A stretch of DNA of 64,000 nt from an uncultured Oscillospiraceae bacterium (GCA_934623575.1 CAKTVL010000008.1:1-64000); one strand, 5' to 3'; positions 50,906 through 60,186 are shown, numbered from the stretch's first letter. A program made the numbers and translations. Notes: generated from the sequence alone by a model not told the origin.

Positions 50906-51089
50906 TCCGGAAGAAAAATGGCTGCTTTGCCCCATCTGCGGCGCAAAAACGCGGCTGCGGCTGCTACAAAGGACGGTGCTGCGGGACTTTCCGCTCTTTT
51001 GCCCCAAGTGCAGGCAGGAGCGCATCATCAACGCGCAGAATTATCAAATAGAGATCATTGATCAGCCAGACGCAAAGACGCAGTGCTGA
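50898..51089 (+). CDS. cysteine-rich KTR-type small protein
   Basis: A 63-residue protein with two CxxC knuckles (WLLCPICGAKTR, LFCPKCRQE) of the cysteine-rich KTR family that commonly follows TetR genes in Clostridia. Start overlaps the TetR stop (ATGAGTAG). Function unknown; zinc binding is likely. Confidence 0.8.
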   Translation: MSSPEEKWLLCPICGAKTRLRLLQRTVLRDFPLFCPKCRQERIINAQNYQIEIIDQPDAKTQC

Positions 51090-51391
51090 CCGCAATTTCC
51101 GTGGTCATGCACTGCATCTTTTTCAGGCGGAGCCGCATAAAGAAATCATTGCTGCAAAAGCTGGGGCTGCTGGGTGTTGTCAGCTTTCTTTCGCACGCGG
51201 CGGCGGTGCTGTTTGCGCCGCTGGCTTATCCCGGCTACAACTGGATGGCGCAGGCGGTCAGCGATCTGAACGCCGCCAATGCGCCGTCGCTGGCGCTGCG
51301 GAATCAGCTCAGCGCGTTATACAATGTATGCGAAGTCGTCTGCGTCACGGTCGTCTGCATCGGCAGCCAGGGGCACGCTGCGTACCGGTAA
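51083..51391 (+). pseudogene. truncated DUF998-like membrane protein
   Basis: A GTG start overlaps the KTR stop. The 102 residues contain LGLLGVVSFLSHAAAVLFAP, then WMAQAVSDLNAANAPSLALR and a second hydrophobic helix, matching the first half of DUF998 multi-pass proteins (usually near 200 residues). It then ends in unrelated codons, so the 3' half is lost. The 51392-51476 stretch holds no recognisable remainder. Confidence 0.7.
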
Positions 51392-51476
51392 ACTACAAAT
51401 ATATATTAGCTCTGTGTACATGTAGGCCGATTTCCTAACATGGCAGAGAACGCTACAGTGTCATGGCCTGACATGC

Positions 51477-51512
51477 AAAGGTGGCTGACTTTTGTTAATC
51501 AGCCACCTTTTG
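51477..51512. terminator. intrinsic terminator after the TetR unit
   Basis: AAAGGTGGCTGA and TCAGCCACCTTT pair perfectly over a 10-base loop, T run following. Confidence 0.8.
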
Positions 51513-51561
51513 CAGTCATGCGTCGCCCCAAACGTCCACTTAAAATCAGGCTAATATGCAG

Positions 51562-51879
51562 TTAAAGTCTCCCCAGCTTTTCCAACCGGGACTCGATTGA
51601 GCCGGGGCTGCGCTTGAAATGGGCGCACAACTCTTTTTTCTTCATCCCCTCATCGAACAAGCGGCACAGCTCGCTGTCCAACTCCTCCGTCCACGGCTTT
51701 CCATTGTTCTCCGGCAGCGGTCTTTTTCGTCTGCGGGACATCTCCTCTACGGCGCAATGCAGCGCACGGACGATCTCACCCTTGTTGCAGACATGATCGT
51801 CCGGCAGCACCTCGCCGGTCAAAGGATCGATGCCATCTGCTAAAATCTCCAGCAGCTCTTTTGCTCGTTGGATCTCCAT
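51562..51879 (-). CDS. small DNA-binding-like protein
   Basis: A 105-residue protein starting MEIQRAKELLEILADGIDPL, with LPDDHVCNKGEIVRALHCAV and a C-terminal HTH-like part (LDSELCRLFDEGMKKKELCA, RSPGSIESRLEKLG). AGGAGG precedes the ATG at 51879. The HTH looks like those that act on repeated or unstructured sites, but I do not know a named family. It stands alone between accessory and core regions. Confidence 0.7.
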   Translation of the reverse strand: MEIQRAKELLEILADGIDPLTGEVLPDDHVCNKGEIVRALHCAVEEMSRRRKRPLPENNGKPWTEELDSELCRLFDEGMKKKELCAHFKRSPGSIESRLEKLGRL

Positions 51880-51967
51880 GATACCCCTCCTTTTTTGTTC
51901 TCCGCCTCGCATTTTACCACACATTTCGCTGCTATTAAAGCATATTTTCCCAGTTTTGCGTAAATAA

Positions 51968-51999
51968 GAACAAGCCCTCCTGCCGGAGGGCTTGTTCTT
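51968..51999. terminator. terminator of the two-component operon
   Basis: GAACAAGCCCTCC and GGAGGGCTTGTTC form a 13-bp stem with a 4-base loop, directly beyond the kinase stop codon. Confidence 0.85.
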
Positions 52000-53945
52000 T
52001 ATATCAGCGGGAACACAATGTCCGCGCGGAAGAGGTCGGCGTCGATGGACAGGGCGAACGTCCCGCCCTGCAGCTGCACAAGGCTCCGGGCGATGGACAG
52101 CCCCAGACCGCTGCCCTCCGAATGGCGGGAGGCGTCGCCCCGGACGAACCGCTCCATCAGCTCATCGGGGGAGATATTCAGCTCGTCACGGGACACGTTC
52201 TTGAAGCTGATGACCGCCTGCCCGTCCCGCACAGCCGCCGTCACATAGACCCGCGTGTTCTCCATGGCGTACTTGCACACGTTGGACACCAGATTGTCCA
52301 TGACCCGGCTGAGAAGCCGGCTGTCGGCCTGTATCATGGTGCCGGGAGCCGGCGGCTGCGTGACCAGCGTCAGATGGCAGGCGGCCAGCCGCTCCTGATA
52401 CTCGCCCTCGATCTGGGAGAGCAGCACGTTCACGTCCGTGGGCTGAAGTTCCACGTTCAGCGCGCCGGAGGACGCCTTGGACGCCTCCACCAGATCCTCC
52501 GTCAGCTTTTTCAGCCGATGGCTCTGCCGGTCCAGCACGGCGATGTATTCCTGCGCGTTCGGCGAGTGGATATCCTCCTTCTTCAGCAGATCCACATAGT
52601 TGACGATGGACGTCAGCGGCGTCTTGATGTCGTGGGACACGTTGGTGATGAGCTCTGTCTTCAGATGCTCGGCCTTCATCTGCTCCTGCACCGCCTGCTC
52701 TAACCCGCCCTGTACATCGTTCAGCTCCTGTCCGTATCGCTTGAAGTCCCAGAGGAGATATCGGGTGTCGATGGGCGAGGAGAAGTCGCCGCGCGCCAGC
52801 TTTTCGCCGCCCTTTTGCAGCGTCCGCAGGCTTACGGCGATATACAGCACCGCCAGCAGCTCGATGAGCTTCATCACCAGAAAGACACCGTATCGCACAC
52901 GGTAGAAATCGTTGATATAAAGCAGGAACTCCGCACCGGCGATGACCAGCCCCACCAGCGCGGTCTTCCACACCAGCGGCAGCCGGACGAGGGTGTGCAG
53001 CAGTGCCCGGAAAACGGCTCTGACAATGCGCCAGAGGAACCGGGCTATACGCCCGATCAGCGCGCTCCGCAGGACGGTGCCCGCCTTGCACTGGGCGGCA
53101 AAGGCGCACAGGAACAGCAGCACCAGCGGCACCAGCGCCGCGCAGAAGAACACTCTGCCCCATTCATAGTAAAACGCTTCCCAGCCAATGAAAAACGTAC
53201 ACAGCAGCACCAGCAGCCACACGTCGGCGGGGATCTTGTCCAGCCACGTCAGATGGATGCCCTCGTGCCCTGCCCAATGGCCGGCGGAGGCCATGAGGAA
53301 GCAGAAGAAGAACAGTGCCAGCAGCGCGAATAGTGCGGTGAGGAAGATAGTCAGGCCGGTGTGCTCCGTCAGCCACGAGAGCAGCAGGTAGGAATAGGTG
53401 GGGGCGGTCTCCACCTGAAGCAGGTCGACGGTGTAGGTCAGCGCATAGATGCTGCCGTCCGAGAGAGTATAGAGGCGGGTGCTCTGGGCGGTGTACAGCG
53501 GCTTGTCGGTGTAGGTCAGGGCGAAGTTTTCCAGATACACCTCGCCGGTGTCGTCGCTGGCTACGGTCAGGTGGCAGCCGAAGCCCTCCAAGGTAAATTC
53601 GTTGGAGAAGTCCTGCGAAAGCTCCTTCAGAAAGCTCGGTATACTCTCCTCGCCGGGGACGGCGGTGGGGGAATTTTCGATGTTGGAGTAGTCGTAGCCG
53701 TCGGCATCGGACAGCAGGCCGGCGTTGGCCAGATTGCCCCGGAGAAAGCTGTCCGCATGATCCACGGCGCTGTAGCACCGGTTTTCATACAGACTCTGGC
53801 GGGCAAAGGCGCCATCATCCAGAAATACGTCGTAGGAGATGAGCGCCGCCACGCCCACGCCGCCCAGAACGGTCAGAACGCCGAACACCAGCGTCAGCAC
53901 GAAGGCGGCGGCCTTCGCCCACGTCTTGTCTAAAAATCCCTTCAT
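51999..53945 (-). CDS. membrane sensor histidine kinase
   Basis: The 648-residue kinase has a first membrane helix (about 12-32), an extracytoplasmic region to about 195, then five to six further helices (for example LTIFLTALFALLALFFFCFL, VWLLVLLCTFFIGWEAFYYE) and a HAMP-like linker. The kinase core has TNVSHDIKTPLTSIVNYVDL (phospho-acceptor H), the N box SRVMDNLVSNVCKYAM and G box GEGSGLGLSIARSL. The number of membrane helices after the sensor region is unusual. It overlaps the response-regulator gene by 4 bases. Confidence 0.93.
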   Translation of the reverse strand: MKGFLDKTWAKAAAFVLTLVFGVLTVLGGVGVAALISYDVFLDDGAFARQSLYENRCYSAVDHADSFLRGNLANAGLLSDADGYDYSNIENSPTAVPGEESIPSFLKELSQDFSNEFTLEGFGCHLTVASDDTGEVYLENFALTYTDKPLYTAQSTRLYTLSDGSIYALTYTVDLLQVETAPTYSYLLLSWLTEHTGLTIFLTALFALLALFFFCFLMASAGHWAGHEGIHLTWLDKIPADVWLLVLLCTFFIGWEAFYYEWGRVFFCAALVPLVLLFLCAFAAQCKAGTVLRSALIGRIARFLWRIVRAVFRALLHTLVRLPLVWKTALVGLVIAGAEFLLYINDFYRVRYGVFLVMKLIELLAVLYIAVSLRTLQKGGEKLARGDFSSPIDTRYLLWDFKRYGQELNDVQGGLEQAVQEQMKAEHLKTELITNVSHDIKTPLTSIVNYVDLLKKEDIHSPNAQEYIAVLDRQSHRLKKLTEDLVEASKASSGALNVELQPTDVNVLLSQIEGEYQERLAACHLTLVTQPPAPGTMIQADSRLLSRVMDNLVSNVCKYAMENTRVYVTAAVRDGQAVISFKNVSRDELNISPDELMERFVRGDASRHSEGSGLGLSIARSLVQLQGGTFALSIDADLFRADIVFPLI

Positions 53946-54637
53946 GAGACGCCGCCCTCCATCTTATAGCCCTTGCCCCAGACCACCTTGATATAGCGCG
54001 GCTCCGAGGGGTTGATCTCCAGCTTTTCCCGCAGGTGCCGGATGTGTACGGCGATGGCGCCCGCGGCGTTCAGCGGCACGTCCTCCCACACCCGGCGGTA
54101 GATCTCATTGGGGGAGAACACCGTTCCGGCGTTGCGCATGAGAAAGCGCAGGATGTCGTACTCCTTGGGCGTCAGCGCCACCGGGTCGCCGTCCACGGTG
54201 ACGGTCTTGGCGTTGTCGTCCAGACAGATACCGCCGATGACCAGCGTGCTGGCCTGCACCTGTCCGCCGCCCAGCTGTAAATACCGCCGCAGCTGGGAGT
54301 GCACCCGCGCCAGCAGCTCCACCGGGTTGAAGGGCTTGGTGATATAGTCATCCGCGCCCACGTTGAGTCCCAGCACCTTGTCGGTGTCCTCGCCCTTGGC
54401 GGTCAGCAGGATCACCGGCACGTTGCTGGTCTGGCGCAGCTGCGCCATGGCGGTCAGACCGTCCATGACGGGCATCATGATGTCCATGAGGATCAGATGC
54501 ACGTCCTCCCGCGCCGCTATGCTCAGCGCCTCCCGCCCGTTGCTGGCGGACAGCACCCGATAGCCCTCCGAGCGGAGATAGATCTCCAGCGCGGCCACGA
54601 TGTCCTTTTCGTCGTCAACCACCAGAATGTTGTACAT
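53942..54637 (-). CDS. OmpR-family response regulator
   Basis: The 231-residue protein has a receiver (NILVVDDEKDIVAALEIYLR; VHLILMDIMMPVMDGLTAMA with the acceptor D; VILLTAKGED; KPFNPVELLARV) and an OmpR winged helix (LTPKEYDILRFLMRNAGTVF, VAVHIRHLREKLEINPSEPR-type ending). The ATG at 54637 is chosen for GAGAGGA upstream. First gene of the operon with the kinase. Confidence 0.95.
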   Translation of the reverse strand: MYNILVVDDEKDIVAALEIYLRSEGYRVLSASNGREALSIAAREDVHLILMDIMMPVMDGLTAMAQLRQTSNVPVILLTAKGEDTDKVLGLNVGADDYITKPFNPVELLARVHSQLRRYLQLGGGQVQASTLVIGGICLDDNAKTVTVDGDPVALTPKEYDILRFLMRNAGTVFSPNEIYRRVWEDVPLNAAGAIAVHIRHLREKLEINPSEPRYIKVVWGKGYKMEGGVS

Positions 54638-54678
54638 GGTAAGTTCCTCTCTGATTATTGTACCCGGTATGCCTCTTT

Positions 54679-54734
54679 GTAGGGGACGGCGTCCCCGACG
54701 TCCCGCCGTAGGGACGGACGACTCTGTCCGCCCG
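54679..54734. repeat. GTAGGGG-type intergenic repeat
   Basis: GTAGGGGACGGCGTCCCCGA then CGTCCCGCCGTAGGGACGGA forms nested GGGAC/GTCCC inverted repeats between the glycosyltransferase and response regulator. It resembles short dispersed intergenic repeats seen in Oscillospiraceae; only one copy is in the window. Confidence 0.45.
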
Positions 54735-54761
54735 AACACCGGCGTGGGAATCCGTCTCCCC

Positions 54762-56018
54762 TCAGCGCGGCTCTGCCGCGGTGGGCAGACCTGCCAGCTT
54801 CACCCCATGGTGGATGGGCTTCCACTCCACCTTCATGAACAGCGCCGCCAGCGAAATGGGCAGGTACGTCAGCATGAACAGGGGAAACGTCAGCGTATAC
54901 AGTATCTTTTTCCAGCCGGGCGCGTGGATGCGTCTCCACTCGCTGGCGGTGGTGATGCCGCCCAGCACCAGCAGTGTGGCCAGAATACTGCCCATACATT
55001 CCAGCAGGGAGCGAAGGGCGAACCACGCGCCGTCTCCCTGCGCCAGACCCAGCACTGTCAGCGTCAGGTTGGCCAGCAGGCACAGGGCGGTAAGGATGAA
55101 GGCCGGCAGGATGGACATGGACATGTCGAAGCAGCTCCAGCTGCCCTTGGCCGTGCCCCGCAGCAGCTGCGCACCGTACCGGCGGAACACCTGTATATAG
55201 CCCTTTGCCCAGCGCAGACGCTGGCGCACGGACTGGCGGAAGTCGGTGGGCTGCTCGTCGTACAGCACCGCGTCCTCGCAGATGGCGATCTTCTCGCCCC
55301 GCAGGATGTGGTACACGGAAAACTCGATATCCTCCGTCAGCAGATAGAACCGCCAGCCGCCGCTCTCCGCCAGTATCCGCCGGGAGAACAGGAACCCGGT
55401 GCCGCCCACGGCGGCGCTGGCGCCCAGCCGGTTGCGGGCGCAGTTGAGATACCGGCTCTCCCGCAGGAACCACAGGGCGTAGCCCGCGCTGATCCAGTTA
55501 TCGCCGAAATTCTTGCTGTTGCGATAGCTGGTGACGATCTCGTGACCGGCGGAGAACGTCTCGTTCATCCGCTGGATGTAGTCCGGAGACAGCAGGTTGT
55601 CCGCGTCGAATACGAAGTAGCCGTCAAAGCCCTCCGGATAGTCCGCACCAATGTGCTGCAAAAGGAAGTCCAGCGCGTAGCCCTTGCCTACGTTCACATG
55701 GTTGAACCGCTCGTACACCACCGCGCCGTGGGCGCGGGCGATGGCGGCGGTGCTGTCGGTGCAGTTGTCCGCCGCCACGAACACCGTGACCAGGGACATG
55801 TCGTAGGTCTGGGCGGCCAGGGAATCCAGCAGCCCGGCGATGACATTCTCCTCGTTCCGGGCGGCGATCAGCACCGCGTACCGGTGGGGCGATGCCGGGA
55901 GCGCCGCCGGGCGGCGCTTTTTCAGCAGCACCAGCGGTATGTACAGGAATTGATAGGTGTAGCAGATGAAAAACAGTGCCGATATAACGGCATTGATGGT
56001 ACGCAGAACAGGCTCCAT
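54762..56018 (-). CDS. membrane GT2 glycosyltransferase (cellulose/hyaluronan-synthase-like)
   Basis: The 418-residue protein has one N-terminal membrane helix, a GT2 domain (YAVLIAARNEENVIAGLLDS; VFDADNLLSPDYI with DxD; TEDIEFSV; QRLRWAKGYIQ, the QxxRW box of processive synthases) and three to four C-terminal helices. It likely polymerises or transfers a sugar at the cytoplasmic face. No partner synthase gene is adjacent, so product is unknown. Confidence 0.9.
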   Translation of the reverse strand: MEPVLRTINAVISALFFICYTYQFLYIPLVLLKKRRPAALPASPHRYAVLIAARNEENVIAGLLDSLAAQTYDMSLVTVFVAADNCTDSTAAIARAHGAVVYERFNHVNVGKGYALDFLLQHIGADYPEGFDGYFVFDADNLLSPDYIQRMNETFSAGHEIVTSYRNSKNFGDNWISAGYALWFLRESRYLNCARNRLGASAAVGGTGFLFSRRILAESGGWRFYLLTEDIEFSVYHILRGEKIAICEDAVLYDEQPTDFRQSVRQRLRWAKGYIQVFRRYGAQLLRGTAKGSWSCFDMSMSILPAFILTALCLLANLTLTVLGLAQGDGAWFALRSLLECMGSILATLLVLGGITTASEWRRIHAPGWKKILYTLTFPLFMLTYLPISLAALFMKVEWKPIHHGVKLAGLPTAAEPR

Positions 56019-56124
56019 GGGGATACCTTCCTTTCTCTCGTTCTGCGTACCATGGTAAAGAAAGTCGGATTAAGAAACAAGCAGAGGGCACATTAAGTAT
56101 TTCTTAAGGCAGCTGCGCACAGGC

Positions 56125-57327
56125 TCACAGCAGCTGTCCCGCCAGATGCCCGGACGACCACGCCCACTGCAGATTGAAGCCGCCGCAGTCGCCGTCCACG
56201 TCCAGCACCTCGCCGCAGGCGTAAAGCCCCGGCACAAGGCGGCTCTCCAGCGTCTGCGGGTCAAATTCGTCCGTGCGCAGGCCGCCGGCGGTCACCTGCG
56301 CCTGGTCGAAGCCGCAGGTGCCGGTGATGGGCAGCTCGAATTGCGTTGCCTGCCGGGCGATGCGCTCCAGATCGCCGTCGGTGAGGTCGGCGGCGCGCTG
56401 GTTGGTGAACCCGGCGGCCTTGCACAGCATCTGCCCCAGCCGCGTGTGGCAGGAGCCTGTCAGCAGAGTGGACGCCTCGTGCGCGCCCATGGTCTGCCGC
56501 CGCAGCCGCAGCCAGTCCAGCACCTCCCGCCTCTCCCAGTCGGGGAAGAAGTTCAGCTGGCAGATCAGCCCCTCCCCGCCGGTGGACACCGCCCGGGAGA
56601 TGTCGAAGATAGCCGGGCCGCTGACGCCGTATTCGGTGAACAGCACCTCGCCCCGGTTCTCCGCCACCACATCGCTGCCCCGGCGGACGGTGATGCCGCA
56701 CTCGGCCTTGATGCCCTTCAGCGCCCTGGGATAGGTGGGGTCGGTCTTCAGCTGCACCAGCGAGGGGTACAGCACCGTGCGGTGGTGCCCCAGCGCCTTG
56801 GCCAGGCGATAGCCGTCCATCACGCCGCCCACCTTGCCGCCCGCGCCGCCGCCGGCGGCCAGAATGACCCTCCGGGCGGCGAAGGCGTCCGTCTCGGTCT
56901 TGACGGCGAAGCCCTCCGCCGCGGGCTTCACGGCGGTGACCACCTGCCCGGTACGCACCTCGATACCGGGGCGCTCCAGCGCGTAGCGCAGCACGTCCAG
57001 CACGCTGCCGGCCATGTTGCTCATGGGATAGACCCGCCCGCTGTCCTCGCTGACCGTCAGCAGCCCCAGCGAGGCGAAGTATTGCAGCGTAGCGCCCACG
57101 TCGAACTCCTGCAGCGCGTGGGCGCAGAAGGTGCCGTCCTCCCCGTGGTAGCGGTCGGGCGCGGCGTGGTAATTGGTGAGGTTGCACCGCCCGTTGCCGG
57201 TGGCCAGCAGCTTCCGCCCCACCCGGCTCTGCCGCTCCAGCAGGAGCACGCTGTGCCCGCTCTCCGCGGCGGTCAGCGCCGCCAGCATACCGCTGGCGCC
57301 GCCGCCGATGATGATCACATCCGTCAT
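56125..57327 (-). CDS. HI0933/YhiN-like flavoprotein
   Basis: The 400-residue flavoprotein starts MTDVIIIGGGASGMLAALTA (FAD-binding GxGxxG), then RKLLATGNGRCNLTN and, at the end, GLYACGEVLDVDGDCGGFNL followed by QWAWSSG, diagnostic of the HI0933 family. Substrate is unknown in the family. Its ATG overlaps the ruvX stop by 4 bases. The start at 57327 is used; the longer upstream reading is the ruvX region in another frame. Confidence 0.92.
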   Translation of the reverse strand: MTDVIIIGGGASGMLAALTAAESGHSVLLLERQSRVGRKLLATGNGRCNLTNYHAAPDRYHGEDGTFCAHALQEFDVGATLQYFASLGLLTVSEDSGRVYPMSNMAGSVLDVLRYALERPGIEVRTGQVVTAVKPAAEGFAVKTETDAFAARRVILAAGGGAGGKVGGVMDGYRLAKALGHHRTVLYPSLVQLKTDPTYPRALKGIKAECGITVRRGSDVVAENRGEVLFTEYGVSGPAIFDISRAVSTGGEGLICQLNFFPDWERREVLDWLRLRRQTMGAHEASTLLTGSCHTRLGQMLCKAAGFTNQRAADLTDGDLERIARQATQFELPITGTCGFDQAQVTAGGLRTDEFDPQTLESRLVPGLYACGEVLDVDGDCGGFNLQWAWSSGHLAGQLL

Positions 57328-57749
57328 CGGCCGCCCTCCAGTCTCCGCCGGGTCAGGTAGCCCTCCAGCATCAGCGCCGCCGCCACCGCATCCACGGTCT
57401 TTTTGCGCTTTTTGGCGTTCTGCCCGTTGCGCTGGAGGATGTTGTGGGCGTCGATGGTGGTGCGCCGCTCGTCCCAGAGGACGACCTCCAGCCCCGTCTC
57501 CTGCCGCAGCACCTCGGCGAAGGCGGCGCACTTCTCCGCCCGGACGCCCACCGTGCCGTCCATGTTCCGGGGATAGCCCAGCACCAGCAGCTCCACGCCG
57601 TGCTCGGCGATGAGCCGCTGCACACCGGAGAGCACCTCCTCCTGCTTCCGGGAGTGGATCACGTCGGAGTATCCCGCCAGCGTCTCTGTATAGTCGGAAA
57701 TGGCGATACCGGTGTGGGCGTCGCCGTAGTCGATAGCCATGATCTTCAT
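57324..57749 (-). CDS. ruvX: RuvX/YqgF-type RNase H-fold protein
   Basis: A 141-residue protein of the YqgF family: MAIDYGDAHTGIAISDYTET (D catalytic), LLVLGYPRNMDGTVGVRAEK and VVLWDERRTTIDAHNILQ, KRKKTVDAVAAALMLEGYL. The ATG at 57749 gives the normal family length. It is implicated in Holliday-junction resolution and 16S rRNA 5'-end processing. Overlaps the flavoprotein gene downstream by 4 bases. Confidence 0.93.
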   Translation of the reverse strand: MKIMAIDYGDAHTGIAISDYTETLAGYSDVIHSRKQEEVLSGVQRLIAEHGVELLVLGYPRNMDGTVGVRAEKCAAFAEVLRQETGLEVVLWDERRTTIDAHNILQRNGQNAKKRKKTVDAVAAALMLEGYLTRRRLEGGR

Positions 57750-57861
57750 GCGTAGCACCTGCACTTTCTGTTCAGTGACACTATCATACACAAAATACGC
57801 CTCCTGTGCAACCAAAACCGCACAAAAGCCCGCCGTCTCCCTCCCCCCCCCGGCCGCAATC

Positions 57862-57897
57862 CAAAAAATGTTCCGGGCGGTGCCCGGAACATTTTTG
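57862..57897 (-). terminator. terminator of the shikimate operon
   Basis: ATGTTCCGGGC and GCCCGGAACAT pair perfectly over 3 bases, with T tracts on the minus-strand side. It lies between the DAHP synthase stop and ruvX. A run of nine or more C follows at 57844-57851. Confidence 0.85.
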
Positions 57898-57928
57898 CTT
57901 TTTTCGTATTCACATCTGCTGCGCCGGC

Positions 57929-58960
57929 TCAGCCCCGCAGCTCCGCCAGCTCCAGCACCAGCTGCTCGGTTTTCTCCCAGCCGATGCAGGGGTCGGTGAT
58001 GGACAGGCCGTACACGCCGCCGTCGGGCTTCTGGCAGCCGTCCAGCAGGTACGACTCGATCATCAACCCCTTGACCATGCGGCCGATATCCCCGTTGTGG
58101 CGGGTGCTGTGGAGCACCTCCTTGGCGATGCGCGCCTGCTGATCCCACTGCTTGCCGGAGTTGGAGTGGTTGGTGTCGATGATAACGGCGGGATTGGCCA
58201 GTCCGCTTTTGGCGTACAGCTCATAGAGCTGGCTGAGATCCTCGTAGTGATAGTTGGGCAGGGAGCGCCCGTATTTGTTCACCGAGCCGCGGAGGATGGC
58301 GTGCGCCAGCGGGTTGCCCTTGCTGTGTACCTCCCACTGGGCGAACAGGAACGTGTGGGGATGCTGGGCAGCCAGGATGGAGTTCATCATCACCGACAGG
58401 TCGCCGCTGGTGGGATTCTTCATGCCCACGGGCACGTCCAGGCCGCTGGCGATCAGCCGGTGCTGCTGATCCTCCACCGACCGGGCGCCGATGGCCGCGT
58501 AGGAGAGGATATCGGACAGGTAGTAGTAATTCTCCGGATACAACAGCTCGTCGGCGCTGGAAAAGCCCGTCTGCTCCAGCACCTTCATGTGCATCTTGCG
58601 GATGGCGATCAGCCCCTTGAGCATGTCCGGCTGACCGTTGGGGTCGGGCTGGTGCAGCATGCCCTTGTACCCGTCGCCGGTGGTGCGGGGCTTGTTGCTG
58701 TAAATGCGGGGGACGATGAGGATCGTGTCCTTCACCCGCTCCTGCAGTGTCCGGAGCCGCGCCGCGTACTCCAGCACGGCGTCCTCCCGGTCGGCGGAGC
58801 AGGGGCCGATGAGCAGCATCAGCCGCTGATCCTCCCCGGTGATGACGGCCTTGATCTGCCGGTCGTTTTCCCGCTTCTGCCGCGCCAGCTCCTCCGTGAC
58901 GGGGTACATGTCCTTGACGGTCTGCGGGGTGGGCAGCTTACGTTTGAATTCCATGTTCAT
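57929..58960 (-). CDS. aroF: 3-deoxy-7-phosphoheptulonate (DAHP) synthase, AroFGH type
   Basis: The 343-residue enzyme condenses phosphoenolpyruvate and erythrose 4-phosphate, the first step of the shikimate pathway. Signatures: LLIGPCSADREDAVLEYAAR, IVPRIYSNKPRTTGDGYKGM, VGMKNPTSGDLSVMMNS, DTNHSNSGK and ITDPCIGWEKTEQLV. It is the AroFGH-like class I alpha form. The ATG at 58960 follows AAGGAAC. Last gene of the operon, 29 bases after aroA; likely feedback-inhibited, by which amino acid cannot be told. Confidence 0.95.
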   Translation of the reverse strand: MNMEFKRKLPTPQTVKDMYPVTEELARQKRENDRQIKAVITGEDQRLMLLIGPCSADREDAVLEYAARLRTLQERVKDTILIVPRIYSNKPRTTGDGYKGMLHQPDPNGQPDMLKGLIAIRKMHMKVLEQTGFSSADELLYPENYYYLSDILSYAAIGARSVEDQQHRLIASGLDVPVGMKNPTSGDLSVMMNSILAAQHPHTFLFAQWEVHSKGNPLAHAILRGSVNKYGRSLPNYHYEDLSQLYELYAKSGLANPAVIIDTNHSNSGKQWDQQARIAKEVLHSTRHNGDIGRMVKGLMIESYLLDGCQKPDGGVYGLSITDPCIGWEKTEQLVLELAELRG

Positions 58961-58989
58961 GGATGAATGTTCCTTTCCGTGCAAGGGTT

Positions 58990-60186
58990 TCAGGGCTGGA
59001 TGTCCATGCGCAGCCCCAGCGCTTCCAGTGCGGGGAAGAAGTCCGGCCAGCTCTTGCTGACGGCCTCCGCGCCGCGTATGGTGCCGCCCAGCGAGGCGCA
59101 CAGCACCGCCAGAGCCATGACGATGCGGTGGTCATTGTGTCCGTCCAGCACCTCCCGCGGAGGGTGAAGTGGACGGTGCAGCACCGTCACCCGATCTTCC
59201 TCCTCCCTGATCTGCGCGCCGAATTTCGACAGTTCCTGCGCCATGGCCGCTATGCGGTCACTCTCCTTGATGCGCAGGCGGTGGGTTCCTGTGAACACGC
59301 CGCCGCAGCTCCGCGCCGCCGCAGCGAACAGTATGGGCCCCAGATCGGGGCAGGCGGAGATGTCCAGCACCGCGCCGGGACTTTCCAGCCGGTGCAGCAT
59401 GCCGCGGCACACCCGGTCGCCCTGCAAGCTGTCCGGGCGCAGGCCGGTGACGGTGACGCCGTCCAGCGCCAGCAGAAACGCCGCGTTGGACCAGTCGCCC
59501 TCCACCGCCGCGCAGCGGCTCTCGTACCGCTGCCCGCCGGGGATCGAAAACAGGTTCGGCTCCCGCTCCTCCACCCGGACGCCGAAGGTGGCCATGATGT
59601 CCAGCGTGATGTCGATGTAGGGGCGGCTCTCCACCGGCGGCAGGACGCGCAGGGTGCTGCTGTCCGGCAGCAGCGGCAGCGCCAGCAGCAGTCCGGTGAC
59701 GAACTGGCTGCTCACATCGCCCCGGAGGGTGTAGTCCCCCGGCGTCAGCCGCCCGGAAAACGTGACGGCGTCCCGCGTCCGGGACACCGACATGCCCTTC
59801 TGCGCCAGAATCGTCTCATAGATGCCCACGCCCCGCTCCATGAGCCGGGGCGTGCCGGTAAACACGGCGCTGCCGCCGGACAGCAGTGCCGGAGGGATGC
59901 AGAACCGCAGGGTGCTGCCGCTTTCGCGGCAGGGATACGTCCCGCCGGGGCGGATATGTCCGCCGGTGCCGGTGATGTACGCCGTATCGCCCTCCAGACG
60001 GCACGCGCCGCCCATGGCGCGGATGCAGTCCACGGTGGCCAGCATGTCCTGACTGGGGGCGATGCCCTCGATGACGCTCTCGCCCTCTGCCAGTGCGCCG
60101 CACAGGAGCATCCGGTGGGCGCAGCTCTTGGATGGCGGCGCTGCCGCCGTGCCCGCCGCCCGTCCGGGATAGATGGTCACGGTCAT
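58990..60186 (-). CDS. aroA: EPSP synthase
   Basis: The 398-residue enzyme (3-phosphoshikimate 1-carboxyvinyltransferase) shows PPSKSCAHRMLLCGALAEGE, CRESGSTLRFCIPPALLSGG, GDVSSQFVTGLLLALPLL and RLRIKESDRIAAMAQELSKF, DGHNDHRIVMALAVL. The CRESGSTLRF motif replaces the common GNAGTAMR block and is the class II-like form found in many Clostridia. It overlaps aroQ by 4 bases. Confidence 0.95.
   Translation of the reverse strand: MTVTIYPGRAAGTAAAPPSKSCAHRMLLCGALAEGESVIEGIAPSQDMLATVDCIRAMGGACRLEGDTAYITGTGGHIRPGGTYPCRESGSTLRFCIPPALLSGGSAVFTGTPRLMERGVGIYETILAQKGMSVSRTRDAVTFSGRLTPGDYTLRGDVSSQFVTGLLLALPLLPDSSTLRVLPPVESRPYIDITLDIMATFGVRVEEREPNLFSIPGGQRYESRCAAVEGDWSNAAFLLALDGVTVTGLRPDSLQGDRVCRGMLHRLESPGAVLDISACPDLGPILFAAAARSCGGVFTGTHRLRIKESDRIAAMAQELSKFGAQIREEEDRVTVLHRPLHPPREVLDGHNDHRIVMALAVLCASLGGTIRGAEAVSKSWPDFFPALEALGLRMDIQP

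Noticed and set aside
51999-54637. Two-component system as part of the mobile island
   Set aside because: GC-rich, normally spaced, followed by core genes; no sign of transfer.
54600-56096. 498-codon plus-strand open frame
   Set aside because: Antisense to the glycosyltransferase in high-GC DNA, low-complexity composition.
57844-57851. C homopolymer as phase-variation site
   Set aside because: It lies between genes beside a terminator, not within a coding or promoter region.
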